Part shown: positions 1-7,815 of the stretch, piece after piece
Layout of the letters: every line of letters starts with the position of its first letter
Numbering within the stretch: the stretch's first letter is position 1
Assembly (NCBI GenBank): GCA_963719415.1
Contig: OY970383.1
Coordinates: forward strand, 992,001 to 1,056,000
Reading direction: 5' to 3'
Length of the DNA stretch: 64,000 nucleotides
Source: JAPLIS01 sp963719415
GTDB lineage: Bacteria; Babelota; Babeliae; Babelales; Vermiphilaceae
Position numbers and translations under genes: made by a program
Notes under the pieces: generated by a model
Database searches by the model: none
What the model was told of the DNA's origin: nothing
Seen by the model: the letters and a program-made list of their open reading frames with translations, nothing else

Positions 1-79
1 TGGCACGAGCACCATGGGCAGCTTGTAGTCCACTGGCAATAAAACAGAAACTAGATACTATAATTAGACGCAATTTCAT
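1..79 (-). CDS. Secreted protein, N-terminal fragment (runs off window)
   Basis: A minus-strand reading frame starts with ATG at 79 and runs off the left edge after 26 codons. The start is supported by an AAGGGG ribosome-binding site about 7 bases upstream. The visible peptide begins MKLRLIIVSSFCFIASG and continues LQAAHGARA, a typical signal peptide with a hydrophobic core and an Ala-x-Ala type cleavage region. Only the export signal can be seen, so nothing can be said about function. It is divergent from glyA. Confidence 0.6.
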   Translation of the reverse strand, partial: MKLRLIIVSSFCFIASGLQAAHGARA

Positions 80-268
80 ACTAAACCCCTTGAAAAAAAA
101 GTTATTAATATATACGATCTCACATATTATTTTGTTCCTACGGCAAAGTCAATTTTCTATTGCTACAAAAACGTATAGTTTTAAATAATTATGTTCGGAA
201 TAATTATTTTGTGGCAAACGAGAAGAGCGATGGGAAAAAATAGTAGAGAAAAATTATAGAGAATAATC

Positions 269-1552
269 GTGGACAAGAATAAAGGTATGGGCTATTATTT
301 TGGCATGAATAAAAAAGAACGTGTTTTATTACAAGATATTATCATAGAAGATCTTATTGCCAAAGAAGCTCAGCGGCAAGAGATGACGATTAATCTGATT
401 GCTTCTGAAAACTATGTATCATCGGCCGTGTTAAAAGCTGCTGGTTCGGTGCTAACTAATAAATATGCAGAAGGGTATCCAGGCAAGCGTTATTATGCTG
501 GTTGTGAAGTGGTAGATGAGATTGAACAAATTGCTATTGACCGATGCAAGCAGCTGTTTGGTGCTGAGTATGTAAATGTGCAGCCTCATGCAGGATCGCA
601 AGCTAATATGGGTGTCTACTATGCACTATTGCAGCAGGGGGATACTATTTTAGGTATGAATCTTAATGCGGGGGGGCATTTGACGCATGGACATGCGGTA
701 AATTTTTCAGGAAAATGGTTTAAGTCGGTGCAATATGGGGTTGATCGAGATACTGAATTATTAGATTATGATGAGATTAGACGATTAGCTCATGAATATA
801 AACCAAAACTGATTATTGCGGGAGCTTCAGCTTATTCTCGTATCATTGATTTTGAACGTTTTTCTCAGATCGCTCGCCAAGTAGGTGCGTATTTGTTAGC
901 AGATATCGCTCATATAGCCGGTTTTGTTGCTACGGGTCTGCATCCTTCGCCATTACCTTATGCTGATTGTGTTACTTCTACAACTCATAAAACATTGCGA
1001 GGGCCACGAGGCGGTCTTATTATGGCTAAAAAAGAACATGAGCTATCTCTTAACCGGTCATTGATGCCAGGCCTTCAAGGTGGACCGAGTATGCATATTA
1101 TTGCAGCAAAAGCGATCGCCTTTTATGAAGCTTTGGACCAATCATTTTACGAATATCAAGTGCAAGTTATTAAAAATGCACAAGCAATGGCGGATACATT
1201 TTCTTTGTTAGGCTATAGAATAGTTACCGGCAAAACAGATAATCATATGTTTGTTCTTGATTTGCGGTCAAAAAATATCACCGGATATGAGGCACAGCTT
1301 TGTCTAGAGGAAGTTGGCATTACGGTAAGTAGAAGCTCTATTCCTTTCGATACGCAAAAACCGTGGATTACCAGTGGTATTCGTATTGGTACTCCCGCTA
1401 TCACAACACGTGGATTGCGTGAATCAGATGCTATCGAATTAGTTTATTTTATTGATGATGTTATCAAAAATAGAGATTGTTCTAACAGAGATACGATTTT
1501 TGCTAATATAAAATGTCGCATTAAAGCTATCGCATTAGCTTTTTCTATCTAA
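269..1552 (+). CDS. glyA: Serine hydroxymethyltransferase
   Basis: Pyridoxal-phosphate enzyme that interconverts serine plus tetrahydrofolate with glycine plus methylene-tetrahydrofolate; cytoplasmic, supplies one-carbon units. Seen in the sequence: LIASENY near residues 43-49, the NKYAEGYPGKRYY signature near 64-76, and the cofactor-binding motif TTHKTLRGPRGG with Lys241 (counted from the GTG at 269). Length is 427 residues against about 415-420 in the family. The start is uncertain: GTG at 269, ATG at 287 and ATG at 305 are in frame and none has a strong Shine-Dalgarno. With ATG 305 the Schiff-base lysine becomes residue 229, as in the Escherichia coli enzyme, and the length fits better. 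Monocistronic. Confidence 0.95.
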   Translation: MDKNKGMGYYFGMNKKERVLLQDIIIEDLIAKEAQRQEMTINLIASENYVSSAVLKAAGSVLTNKYAEGYPGKRYYAGCEVVDEIEQIAIDRCKQLFGAEYVNVQPHAGSQANMGVYYALLQQGDTILGMNLNAGGHLTHGHAVNFSGKWFKSVQYGVDRDTELLDYDEIRRLAHEYKPKLIIAGASAYSRIIDFERFSQIARQVGAYLLADIAHIAGFVATGLHPSPLPYADCVTSTTHKTLRGPRGGLIMAKKEHELSLNRSLMPGLQGGPSMHIIAAKAIAFYEALDQSFYEYQVQVIKNAQAMADTFSLLGYRIVTGKTDNHMFVLDLRSKNITGYEAQLCLEEVGITVSRSSIPFDTQKPWITSGIRIGTPAITTRGLRESDAIELVYFIDDVIKNRDCSNRDTIFANIKCRIKAIALAFSI

Positions 1553-1650
1553 TATAAATAATTTTAAAAAAATTATATTTTTCTTGTAAAAAAAAATGGT
1601 ATTCATGAGCATGAAGTTTATAAAATATATTTTATGTTTAAAGGAGTAGT

Positions 1651-2208
1651 ATGTTATACAAAAGGAGTTTTTTTATTGCTTTGCTGTTGTTGATCGGTTT
1701 GCCGGTATCAGCCAATGGAGATATTATGAGGCCATTTTTAATCGCAGGAACTGGATTGACCTTGTTAGGTCAGCTTGAAGATTTTATCAGATTAGATTCG
1801 ATAAGTCAGTGGTTAAATGTAAGTAAAAGCGATATACGTTCTGTGGTAGGTTCATCAATGTTTCTCGCGGTATTAGGCAATCTGCCGTTAAAGAATATGC
1901 ATACAGAAAATACGCTACGTAAATATGCATTTAGAGTTCCCTTTTTTGCAGCGCTGCATTCTTTTGTTGCTTCCAAAAGGTTAAAAAGCATACTGACTAA
2001 AGTACCGCTTGTAGGAACTTTTCTTGGTGCTTGTGATGATATTACGTGTCAAGGAGAATGTAATAGTTGTAAAATAAGGACCACTTTAATGTCGGTCGGC
2101 TTATGGCAATCATTGGTTGGTCAAGTAATAAAAAGCTTTGAAAGAAAGCTGGGCATAGGAGTATCTTTTGGCGATGATGATTTAGTTTATTTAAATGATG
2201 GCTTTTAA
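1651..2208 (+). CDS. Secreted or inner-membrane hypothetical protein, Cys-rich
   Basis: No family recognised. The 185-residue product starts with a clear signal peptide (MLYKRSFFIALLLLIG followed by LPVSANG) and then has moderately hydrophobic segments. A four-cysteine cluster, CDDITCQGECNSC, lies near residues 128-140 and could bind metal or form disulfides outside the cytoplasm. The ATG is preceded by AAAGGAG at good spacing. A stem-loop follows at 2291-2317. Similar short exported hypotheticals recur throughout the window. Confidence 0.7.
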   Translation: MLYKRSFFIALLLLIGLPVSANGDIMRPFLIAGTGLTLLGQLEDFIRLDSISQWLNVSKSDIRSVVGSSMFLAVLGNLPLKNMHTENTLRKYAFRVPFFAALHSFVASKRLKSILTKVPLVGTFLGACDDITCQGECNSCKIRTTLMSVGLWQSLVGQVIKSFERKLGIGVSFGDDDLVYLNDGF

Positions 2209-2290
2209 TTATTAACTTTTGAGACTATATTTAGGTTTGTAATCGACGGCTTTTTTAATTTTTGTTTTTATTTTTATTGGTGAATAGATA

Positions 2291-2317
2291 GCAGATAGGC
2301 TTAAAAAACCTATCTGC
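2291..2317 (+). terminator. Stem-loop after 1651-2208 gene
   Basis: A 9-bp perfect stem (GCAGATAGG with CCTATCTGC) encloses a short A-rich loop, 80 bases beyond the stop codon. There is no long T run behind it, so it may be a weak terminator or an mRNA 3-prime stabilising hairpin. Confidence 0.5.
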
Positions 2318-2397
2318 TTGAAAAAATTAGTATATACTTTTTTAAGTGAGCTAAAATAATCTAATTAAAAATATAATTAACATACCTAGTATATCCT

Positions 2398-3147
2398 ATG
2401 AACATAAGCATTATTATTCCTGCTCATAATGAAGCAGAGCGTATATTACCGACATTGCAAACTTATTATCATTTTTTTAAAGAATTATCTAATCAACAAA
2501 CAATAGCTGGTTTTGAATTAGTTGTAGTTTTGAATGGATGTAGCGATAATACCGCGGAAGTGGTCAACCAGTACCGCATACATTACTCTGAAATACGCGT
2601 TATAGATATGATTGAATCGGGCAAAGGGCTAGCTGTAAAAACTGGTTTTATCGATGCATTAAAGCGTCCGAATGATTTCATAGGTTTTGTTGATGCAGAC
2701 ATGGCAACGAGGCCAACTTTTTTTTATGATCTTGTTATTCAAATAGGCGTCCATGATGCTGCTATTGCAAGTCGATATATGCCAGGAGCATATATTTATC
2801 CGCCAAAATCTTTTATTAAGGCTTGGGGAAGAAAAATATTCTATAATAATATGGCCCGTCTATTGCTTAATCTTAATATGTATGATTATCAATGTGGTGC
2901 TAAACTTTTTAAGCGAAAAGTTTTATCGACTATTGTAGATCATCTAACTATGCAACAATGGTCGTTTGATGTTGAGCTACTTTATTTAACCGATCTATTT
3001 GGTTTTTCGCTCATTGAAGTACCCACTACTTGGTTTGATCAGGCAGGAAGTAAGTTGCGAGTTATGAATGCTGGAATGAAAATGCTTGTTTCTTTATTCG
3101 AAATTAAAAGGCGACATAAAAAGTTACGTGATAATAAGAGGATATAG
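2398..3147 (+). CDS. Family 2 glycosyltransferase (dolichyl-phosphate hexose synthase-like)
   Basis: GT-A fold glycosyltransferase, 249 residues, expected to move a sugar from a nucleotide-sugar to a lipid carrier or glycan on the cytoplasmic membrane face. Evidence: N-terminal SIIIPAHNEAERI (residues 4-16), VVVLNGCSDNT (42-52), GKGLAVKTGF (75-84) and the metal-binding DAD at 99-101 followed by MATRP. The C-terminal part contains YDYQCGAKLFKR, like the QCGFK region of polyprenyl-phosphate glucosyl/mannosyltransferases. No C-terminal membrane helices are seen, so it is the short soluble form. Substrate cannot be deduced. It stands alone and converges on the EEP cluster. Confidence 0.85.
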   Translation: MNISIIIPAHNEAERILPTLQTYYHFFKELSNQQTIAGFELVVVLNGCSDNTAEVVNQYRIHYSEIRVIDMIESGKGLAVKTGFIDALKRPNDFIGFVDADMATRPTFFYDLVIQIGVHDAAIASRYMPGAYIYPPKSFIKAWGRKIFYNNMARLLLNLNMYDYQCGAKLFKRKVLSTIVDHLTMQQWSFDVELLYLTDLFGFSLIEVPTTWFDQAGSKLRVMNAGMKMLVSLFEIKRRHKKLRDNKRI

Positions 3148-3232
3148 TTCGATTATTTATTATATAAGTTTAGACGGGTTTAAATAGCGACTAAAAAGAT
3201 GTCTATGGGCTTATTGGATAAGAATTATTGGC

Positions 3233-3255
3233 CAGGAGGCGCAAAGCGCCTCCTG
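3233..3255. terminator. Bidirectional stem-loop between convergent genes
   Basis: A 10-bp perfect GC-rich stem (CAGGAGGCGC with GCGCCTCCTG) with an AAA loop sits between the glycosyltransferase (+) and the 670-residue EEP gene (-). It lacks a strong T run on either side but is well placed to stop both transcripts. Confidence 0.6.
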
Positions 3256-3270
3256 TTGTTAAAAAACCTT

Positions 3271-5283
3271 TTATAGTTCTTTTTTTACCGCTTCAAAAAC
3301 GGCTTGAGCGGCTTTATGATACCAGGGAATATCTTTTTTGGCGCCACCAGGTTTTTGTTGTGATGATTCGGTAGGTGATGTAGTTAATGCAGGAGTTGGC
3401 TTTTGTCCGGCTGCAATAAGTATATAGTCGATTATTGCTTTATATTGTCTGATATTTGCAGCATTGCCAGATTTTTGTCTTTTTGCATATTGAGCTTGAG
3501 CCATCTCTAATGGGGTTCCCATAAATGCGTTAGCATAATCTTTAGGTTTACTTGCGTCGGCTCGTATTTCGTTGGGGTGTATGAATTCCGGAATATATGT
3601 TTTTATGGTTTCTAGGTTTCCTTTATTGATGGCCTCTATAATCTCAAGCCAATATATTTTTTTCTGTTCTTCGTCCCATATATCATGGCCTTTACCATAT
3701 TTTTTTACTTGAGATTGCGGCATTGTTTGTTGCTGTTGCTGAGATTGCTGCTGTGGTTTGTATTGTTGTTGAGATGGTTGCTGTTGATACTGCTGCTGCG
3801 GTGATTGGTATCGCTCTTGATCGTATTGCTGTTGTTGTCCTGGCTGGTATTGTTGTTGATATGGCTGCTGCTGTTGATATTGTGATTGCAGTTGTTGTTG
3901 CTGTGCTTGGTTATACTCAGGATAATATTGCTGTTGTTGTTGTCCTGGTAGGTATTGCTGCTGATATGGTTCTTGCTGTTGATATTGTGGCGCGGATGTT
4001 TGTTGTTGCCGATATGGTTGTTGGTATGGCAATGGATGGTACGATTGTTGTTGTTCTTCTGGCTTCGGTTGTTCTGGTTCTGGTTTTAGTTTCGGATCTT
4101 GCCGCAGTTGCGCAGGCTTTTGTTCTGGTTGCGCTAACTGTTCTTGTTGTTGTGGTAACTGTTCTTGCGGTAGTTGTGCTAGCTCTTGTTTTGGTTGCGC
4201 TAACTCTTCTTGTTGTTGCGGTTCTTGTTTTGATTGTTCTGGTTCAGGTTGGTATACTTCTTGCTCTTGCTTTGGTTGCGGTAGTAATTCTACCACTTGT
4301 TTTTCTTCTGCTTGTGTTAATTTTTGTTGTTGTGGCAACTTTTCTGGTTCTTGTAGTTGTGTAGCTGGGATGTCCATAGTAAACGTCGCAAAAAGAATTG
4401 CATGATCAGAAAAGTAGTCACGTTCTTGATCTTCTGTAGAGTGAGTTAGTAAACGTTGGTTTTGCTTCGTTACTTCAGGATAGACTGTGTCGTCAGAACG
4501 TGTAATATTTTTAGAAAGAATATAATCTAATTTAACTAATTTATTAGATCCTCTTCGACTCGTATCATAATTAGTTGTTGCTGTTGATCCGATGGTTAAA
4601 TCATTATCGGTTATCCATTGTTGTATTTTTCCATCTTCATATCGCCAATTAAAGTCACCCATAATAATCCATTGGGTAATGTTTGGTTTTGATGCTATAA
4701 AATCCATTATTTCATCAAGTTGTGCTTGTCTAAACTGGTGATAACTAAAGCCACTACCGCTACCTACGCCTCCTTTAAGAAGAGTGTTTATAACGCCAAG
4801 AGTTTCCGTTGGATTTTTTTTAGGATTGAGTATCTGATATAAAAACCCATTGTCTGTTGCAGTAGGCGTTTTAAATGATACATAGTTGCTATCTACTAGA
4901 TCGAATGTATTTTTTTTAGTTACTAAATAGAGACCCATTTCTTCTTGGATGTGAAAAAACTTTCGATTGTTTAGGTATACGTGCGGTGTATCGCTGTCAT
5001 AATATTCTTGTAGTCCTACTATATCTGGTTTTAGGTCGTGGTGTGGATTGATGAATAATTCACTGTCTTCAAAAATTGTTTGTCTGTCTTCAAGAGATTT
5101 ATAATCATCAGCGTTATCTGTTTTAGGCTTAAAATTTCGCTTATAGAGATCCTGTTTTAAAACGTTGCAGGAGGCAACGGTAAAGGACATTGATTCATCG
5201 TTTGATCTACTGTATGTTATTGGTACCAAAAAGACTAATATAAGAAGCAAATATCTCGATAATACGTTGTTTTTAATGATCAT
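3271..5283 (-). CDS. Secreted EEP-fold (DNase I-like) protein with Gln-rich linker
   Basis: A 670-residue exported protein. Residues 1-25 are a signal peptide or anchor (LLLILVFLVPIT). Residues 34-302 form an endonuclease/exonuclease/phosphatase domain: SCN (38-40), LQEYY with Glu93, MGDFNWRYED (208-217), KLDYILSKN with Asp253, and YFSDH with Asp293-His294. The family His normally found in the NxHL motif is Leu168 here (VINTLLKGG), while both paralogs have VINAHLKGG-type sequences, so catalysis may be lost. Residues about 310-530 are a Pro/Gln/Glu linker with long Q runs. A C-terminal ankyrin-like module follows (GKGHDIW, then WLEIIEAI, then TPLEMAQ). Last gene of a four-gene minus-strand cluster. 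Confidence 0.85.
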   Translation of the reverse strand: MIIKNNVLSRYLLLILVFLVPITYSRSNDESMSFTVASCNVLKQDLYKRNFKPKTDNADDYKSLEDRQTIFEDSELFINPHHDLKPDIVGLQEYYDSDTPHVYLNNRKFFHIQEEMGLYLVTKKNTFDLVDSNYVSFKTPTATDNGFLYQILNPKKNPTETLGVINTLLKGGVGSGSGFSYHQFRQAQLDEIMDFIASKPNITQWIIMGDFNWRYEDGKIQQWITDNDLTIGSTATTNYDTSRRGSNKLVKLDYILSKNITRSDDTVYPEVTKQNQRLLTHSTEDQERDYFSDHAILFATFTMDIPATQLQEPEKLPQQQKLTQAEEKQVVELLPQPKQEQEVYQPEPEQSKQEPQQQEELAQPKQELAQLPQEQLPQQQEQLAQPEQKPAQLRQDPKLKPEPEQPKPEEQQQSYHPLPYQQPYRQQQTSAPQYQQQEPYQQQYLPGQQQQQYYPEYNQAQQQQLQSQYQQQQPYQQQYQPGQQQQYDQERYQSPQQQYQQQPSQQQYKPQQQSQQQQQTMPQSQVKKYGKGHDIWDEEQKKIYWLEIIEAINKGNLETIKTYIPEFIHPNEIRADASKPKDYANAFMGTPLEMAQAQYAKRQKSGNAANIRQYKAIIDYILIAAGQKPTPALTTSPTESSQQKPGGAKKDIPWYHKAAQAVFEAVKKEL

Positions 5284-5366
5284 GATCGCTCTCTTGCGGT
5301 AAGAATTTTTTAGTTTTTTTATATGTAACCTGTTTTGTTTATATTTAATTAAAATTTTACTATTTT

Positions 5367-6782
5367 TTATATGGTTATCGTGGGGGGGATCATTCTTTTA
5401 ATTGCTTCCAGGTCTTCTCTATCAATAGCTGCTTTAAGTTGTTGCACCCAGCGATTTGATATTGCTTGAGTTGTAATTGGTTGGGCTTGTGTTGGCATGA
5501 GGTATTGTTGTTGGGCCTGTTGCTCAGACTGATATACTGGCTGTTTTTGTTTTTTTGATTTTTTTATTTTTCTTTTTCGTGTTTTTGGTGCTGATTTTTG
5601 TTGATATGTTTGTTGTTGCTGTAATTTTGGTTTTGGCTGGAGTTCTGATTGTTCTGCTTGTTGCGATTGTGTTTGATATAGTTGTGGCTGTTGCAGTTCG
5701 GGTTCTATAAGTACTGGTTGAATCTGTATTGATGATTGTGGCTCTGGTAGCAATTGCGGTTCTATTTGTGCGGGTTCTTGTACTGGTGGCTCTGGCAATG
5801 GTTGGGGCTCTAGTTGTGGTTGTATTTCTGAAGATTCTGGTTTTTCCAGTTTTTGCGGTTCTGATAAAGCTTGCGGTGGTAGTTGGGTAGCTGAGGTATC
5901 TATAGTAAAGGTTGCCATAAGTATTGCATGATCAGAAAAATAGTCACGTGTTGCATCTTTATTAGAATGGGTTAGCAGGCGTGCCATTTGTTGTTGTGTA
6001 TTAGGATAGACGGTATCGTTAGATCGTTGAATATTTTTGGAGAGAATATAGTCGAATTTAACTAATTTATTCTTTCCTTTTTGGTTATTATCATAATTGG
6101 TTGTTTCAGTTGATCTGACGGTTAACTTATTTTCATCTATCCATTTTTGAAGGGTAGTACCATCATATTGCGAATTAAAGTCACCCATAATAATCCACTG
6201 ATTAGTATGGGGATTTTTTTCTATAAGATGAGCTATGAATTTTATATAGGCGGCATTGCCGGGGGCAGGGGTGCTTCCTCTAAGATGAGCATTGATAATG
6301 CCGACAGTTTTTTGGGGATTTTGTATAGGAGTTAATATTTGATATAAAAATCCAAAATTTTCCGCTGTAGTTGTTTCAAAGAAGATAGACCCTTCAGCTT
6401 GCAGATTGAATATATTTTTATTGCTTGCTAAATATAAGCCATTTTGTTGTTGGACATAAAAAAGATCAGTCGATAGATTGATATTTGGTGAATCATTTTC
6501 ATAATATTCTTGTAGTGCGATTATATCAGGTGTGTTTTTTACAAGAGGGCTTTCATCAAAATAATGTTGTCTTAGTGTCAAATCTTGCATTAGTTTAGGA
6601 TCGGTTCCTTTAATAGGGTGTTTTTCATAAGCAGATTGTTGTAAGACATTGCAAGAGGCAACGGTGAAGTCGATTGAATTGCCGCTATAGGTGGTTGGTG
6701 CATAGATAATTGATACAATAAAAATAAGAATGAAAAAAAGATATCTAGAAAGATTGATAATTATATTTTTATTAAGATTCAT
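5367..6782 (-). CDS. Secreted EEP-fold protein, C-terminal module truncated
   Basis: Paralog of the neighbours, 471 residues. Signal peptide or anchor at residues 1-33 (YLFFILIFIVSIIY). The EEP domain is complete, with SCNVLQQ, ALQEYY, an intact NAHLRG histidine, MGDFNSQYDG, KFDYILSKN and YFSDH, so it is a plausible Mg-dependent phosphodiesterase or nuclease. A shorter Pro/Gln/Glu linker with a Lys/Arg-rich patch (TRKRKIKKSKKQK) follows. The shared C-terminal module begins (RWVQQLKAAIDREDLEAI) but the protein stops after about 28 residues of it; nothing resembling the rest of the module is visible in the 84 bases before the next gene. AAAAGGAAG precedes the ATG. Likely cotranscribed with its neighbours. 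Confidence 0.85.
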   Translation of the reverse strand: MNLNKNIIINLSRYLFFILIFIVSIIYAPTTYSGNSIDFTVASCNVLQQSAYEKHPIKGTDPKLMQDLTLRQHYFDESPLVKNTPDIIALQEYYENDSPNINLSTDLFYVQQQNGLYLASNKNIFNLQAEGSIFFETTTAENFGFLYQILTPIQNPQKTVGIINAHLRGSTPAPGNAAYIKFIAHLIEKNPHTNQWIIMGDFNSQYDGTTLQKWIDENKLTVRSTETTNYDNNQKGKNKLVKFDYILSKNIQRSNDTVYPNTQQQMARLLTHSNKDATRDYFSDHAILMATFTIDTSATQLPPQALSEPQKLEKPESSEIQPQLEPQPLPEPPVQEPAQIEPQLLPEPQSSIQIQPVLIEPELQQPQLYQTQSQQAEQSELQPKPKLQQQQTYQQKSAPKTRKRKIKKSKKQKQPVYQSEQQAQQQYLMPTQAQPITTQAISNRWVQQLKAAIDREDLEAIKRMIPPTITI

Positions 6783-6805
6783 AGACTTCCTTTTTTACAT
6801 TCAGA

Positions 6806-7783
6806 TTATTTACTAGGTTGTGTTGCTTCAGTTGTTTTTGGTTTTCTGTCATTAGACCACCAATTGCTTAATCCTGTGCTCCATGAGCTTTTTTTTGTTG
6901 GGCTACTACCCTCAGCAGATGCTGATTTGCTTGGCTGTGCTTGGACTCGTTTTGGTGCAGAAGGCGTAGAGCTTCGTCCAGAAAAAGGATTAAGTCTTTG
7001 AAGCCATGAAACCTTACTAGAGATATAGTCGAGCACCTTTTTATAATTTGGAGTATTTGAATCCTTTGCTTTCTTTTTTTCTTCATAGAGACGTTGAGCC
7101 ATTTGTAATGGCGTTTCCATAGATTTTCCAAAAGAAAGATCAATAAGCTCTTTTTTATTAGATTGTATTTGTGAATCATGTTTTTTTACTTCTTCTAAAT
7201 TACCCCTTTTAATAGCTGCCACCAGTGTTGATTCAGCTGGTTTTTGCCTTGTTTGCGACGATGGTGGAGCTGTTCGTTGAGAAGTTTGTCTTGCTTGTGC
7301 GGTTGTTGTTGTTGTTGATTGGGGAGATGGTGATTTCTGTGGGGATATTGGTTGTCGGTATGGTTTAAGCTTACTTGCCGGTTCATTTTCAACGTCCATC
7401 ATGTGAGGTTCGTATTTTGTTGTATCTGTACTTTTCTCTTTTATATATTTGACTATCCATTCACCATCTTCATAAGCGTCATTTTTTGGATCTAGTGTTC
7501 TGAGTTTTTCTTGAGCCATTTCTAAGGGTGTGCGTGCAGGCGAGCCTGGCTGTATACTTTCAGGTATTTGTTTTTCATGAGGAAGTATATTCTTTGGAAT
7601 AAGTTCGTTTACTGTCTCGATATTTTGAGTATCGATAGCCTCAATAAGTCGTATCCAATCATTTTTTTTTTGTTCATTTAAACGTGTTGAACTGCCATTG
7701 CAGGTTATTGAGATAGTAGCAAGTAGTAAGATAAAAAAATATTTAGAAAGATATTTGGTGAACATATTATTATAAAGGTTCAT
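6806..7783 (-). CDS. Secreted protein with two ankyrin-like modules, no EEP domain
   Basis: A 325-residue member of the same local family that lacks the nuclease domain. A signal peptide (FFILLLATISITCNG) leads directly into a first C-terminal-type module (DWIRLIEAIDTQNIETV ... RTPLEMAQEKL), then a Ser/Thr/Pro/Gln linker, a second more divergent module (LVAAIKRGNLEEV ... METPLQMAQRLY) and a basic Ser-rich tail with Trp residues. It could be a module-only paralog or a remnant that lost the EEP domain. The start has an AAAAAAGGAAG ribosome-binding site. It lies 23 bases upstream of the 471-residue gene and 32 bases after the 665-residue gene, consistent with one operon. Confidence 0.75.
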   Translation of the reverse strand: MNLYNNMFTKYLSKYFFILLLATISITCNGSSTRLNEQKKNDWIRLIEAIDTQNIETVNELIPKNILPHEKQIPESIQPGSPARTPLEMAQEKLRTLDPKNDAYEDGEWIVKYIKEKSTDTTKYEPHMMDVENEPASKLKPYRQPISPQKSPSPQSTTTTTAQARQTSQRTAPPSSQTRQKPAESTLVAAIKRGNLEEVKKHDSQIQSNKKELIDLSFGKSMETPLQMAQRLYEEKKKAKDSNTPNYKKVLDYISSKVSWLQRLNPFSGRSSTPSAPKRVQAQPSKSASAEGSSPTKKSSWSTGLSNWWSNDRKPKTTEATQPSK

Positions 7784-7815
7784 TAGCTTCCTTTTTTGCT
7801 TTATTGTATTATAGG

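Noticed and set aside
3723..4364. Long plus-strand open frame of 213 codons
   Set aside because: It is the antisense of the CAA/CAG-type Gln-rich linker of the EEP protein and encodes only Val/Ala/Leu low complexity.
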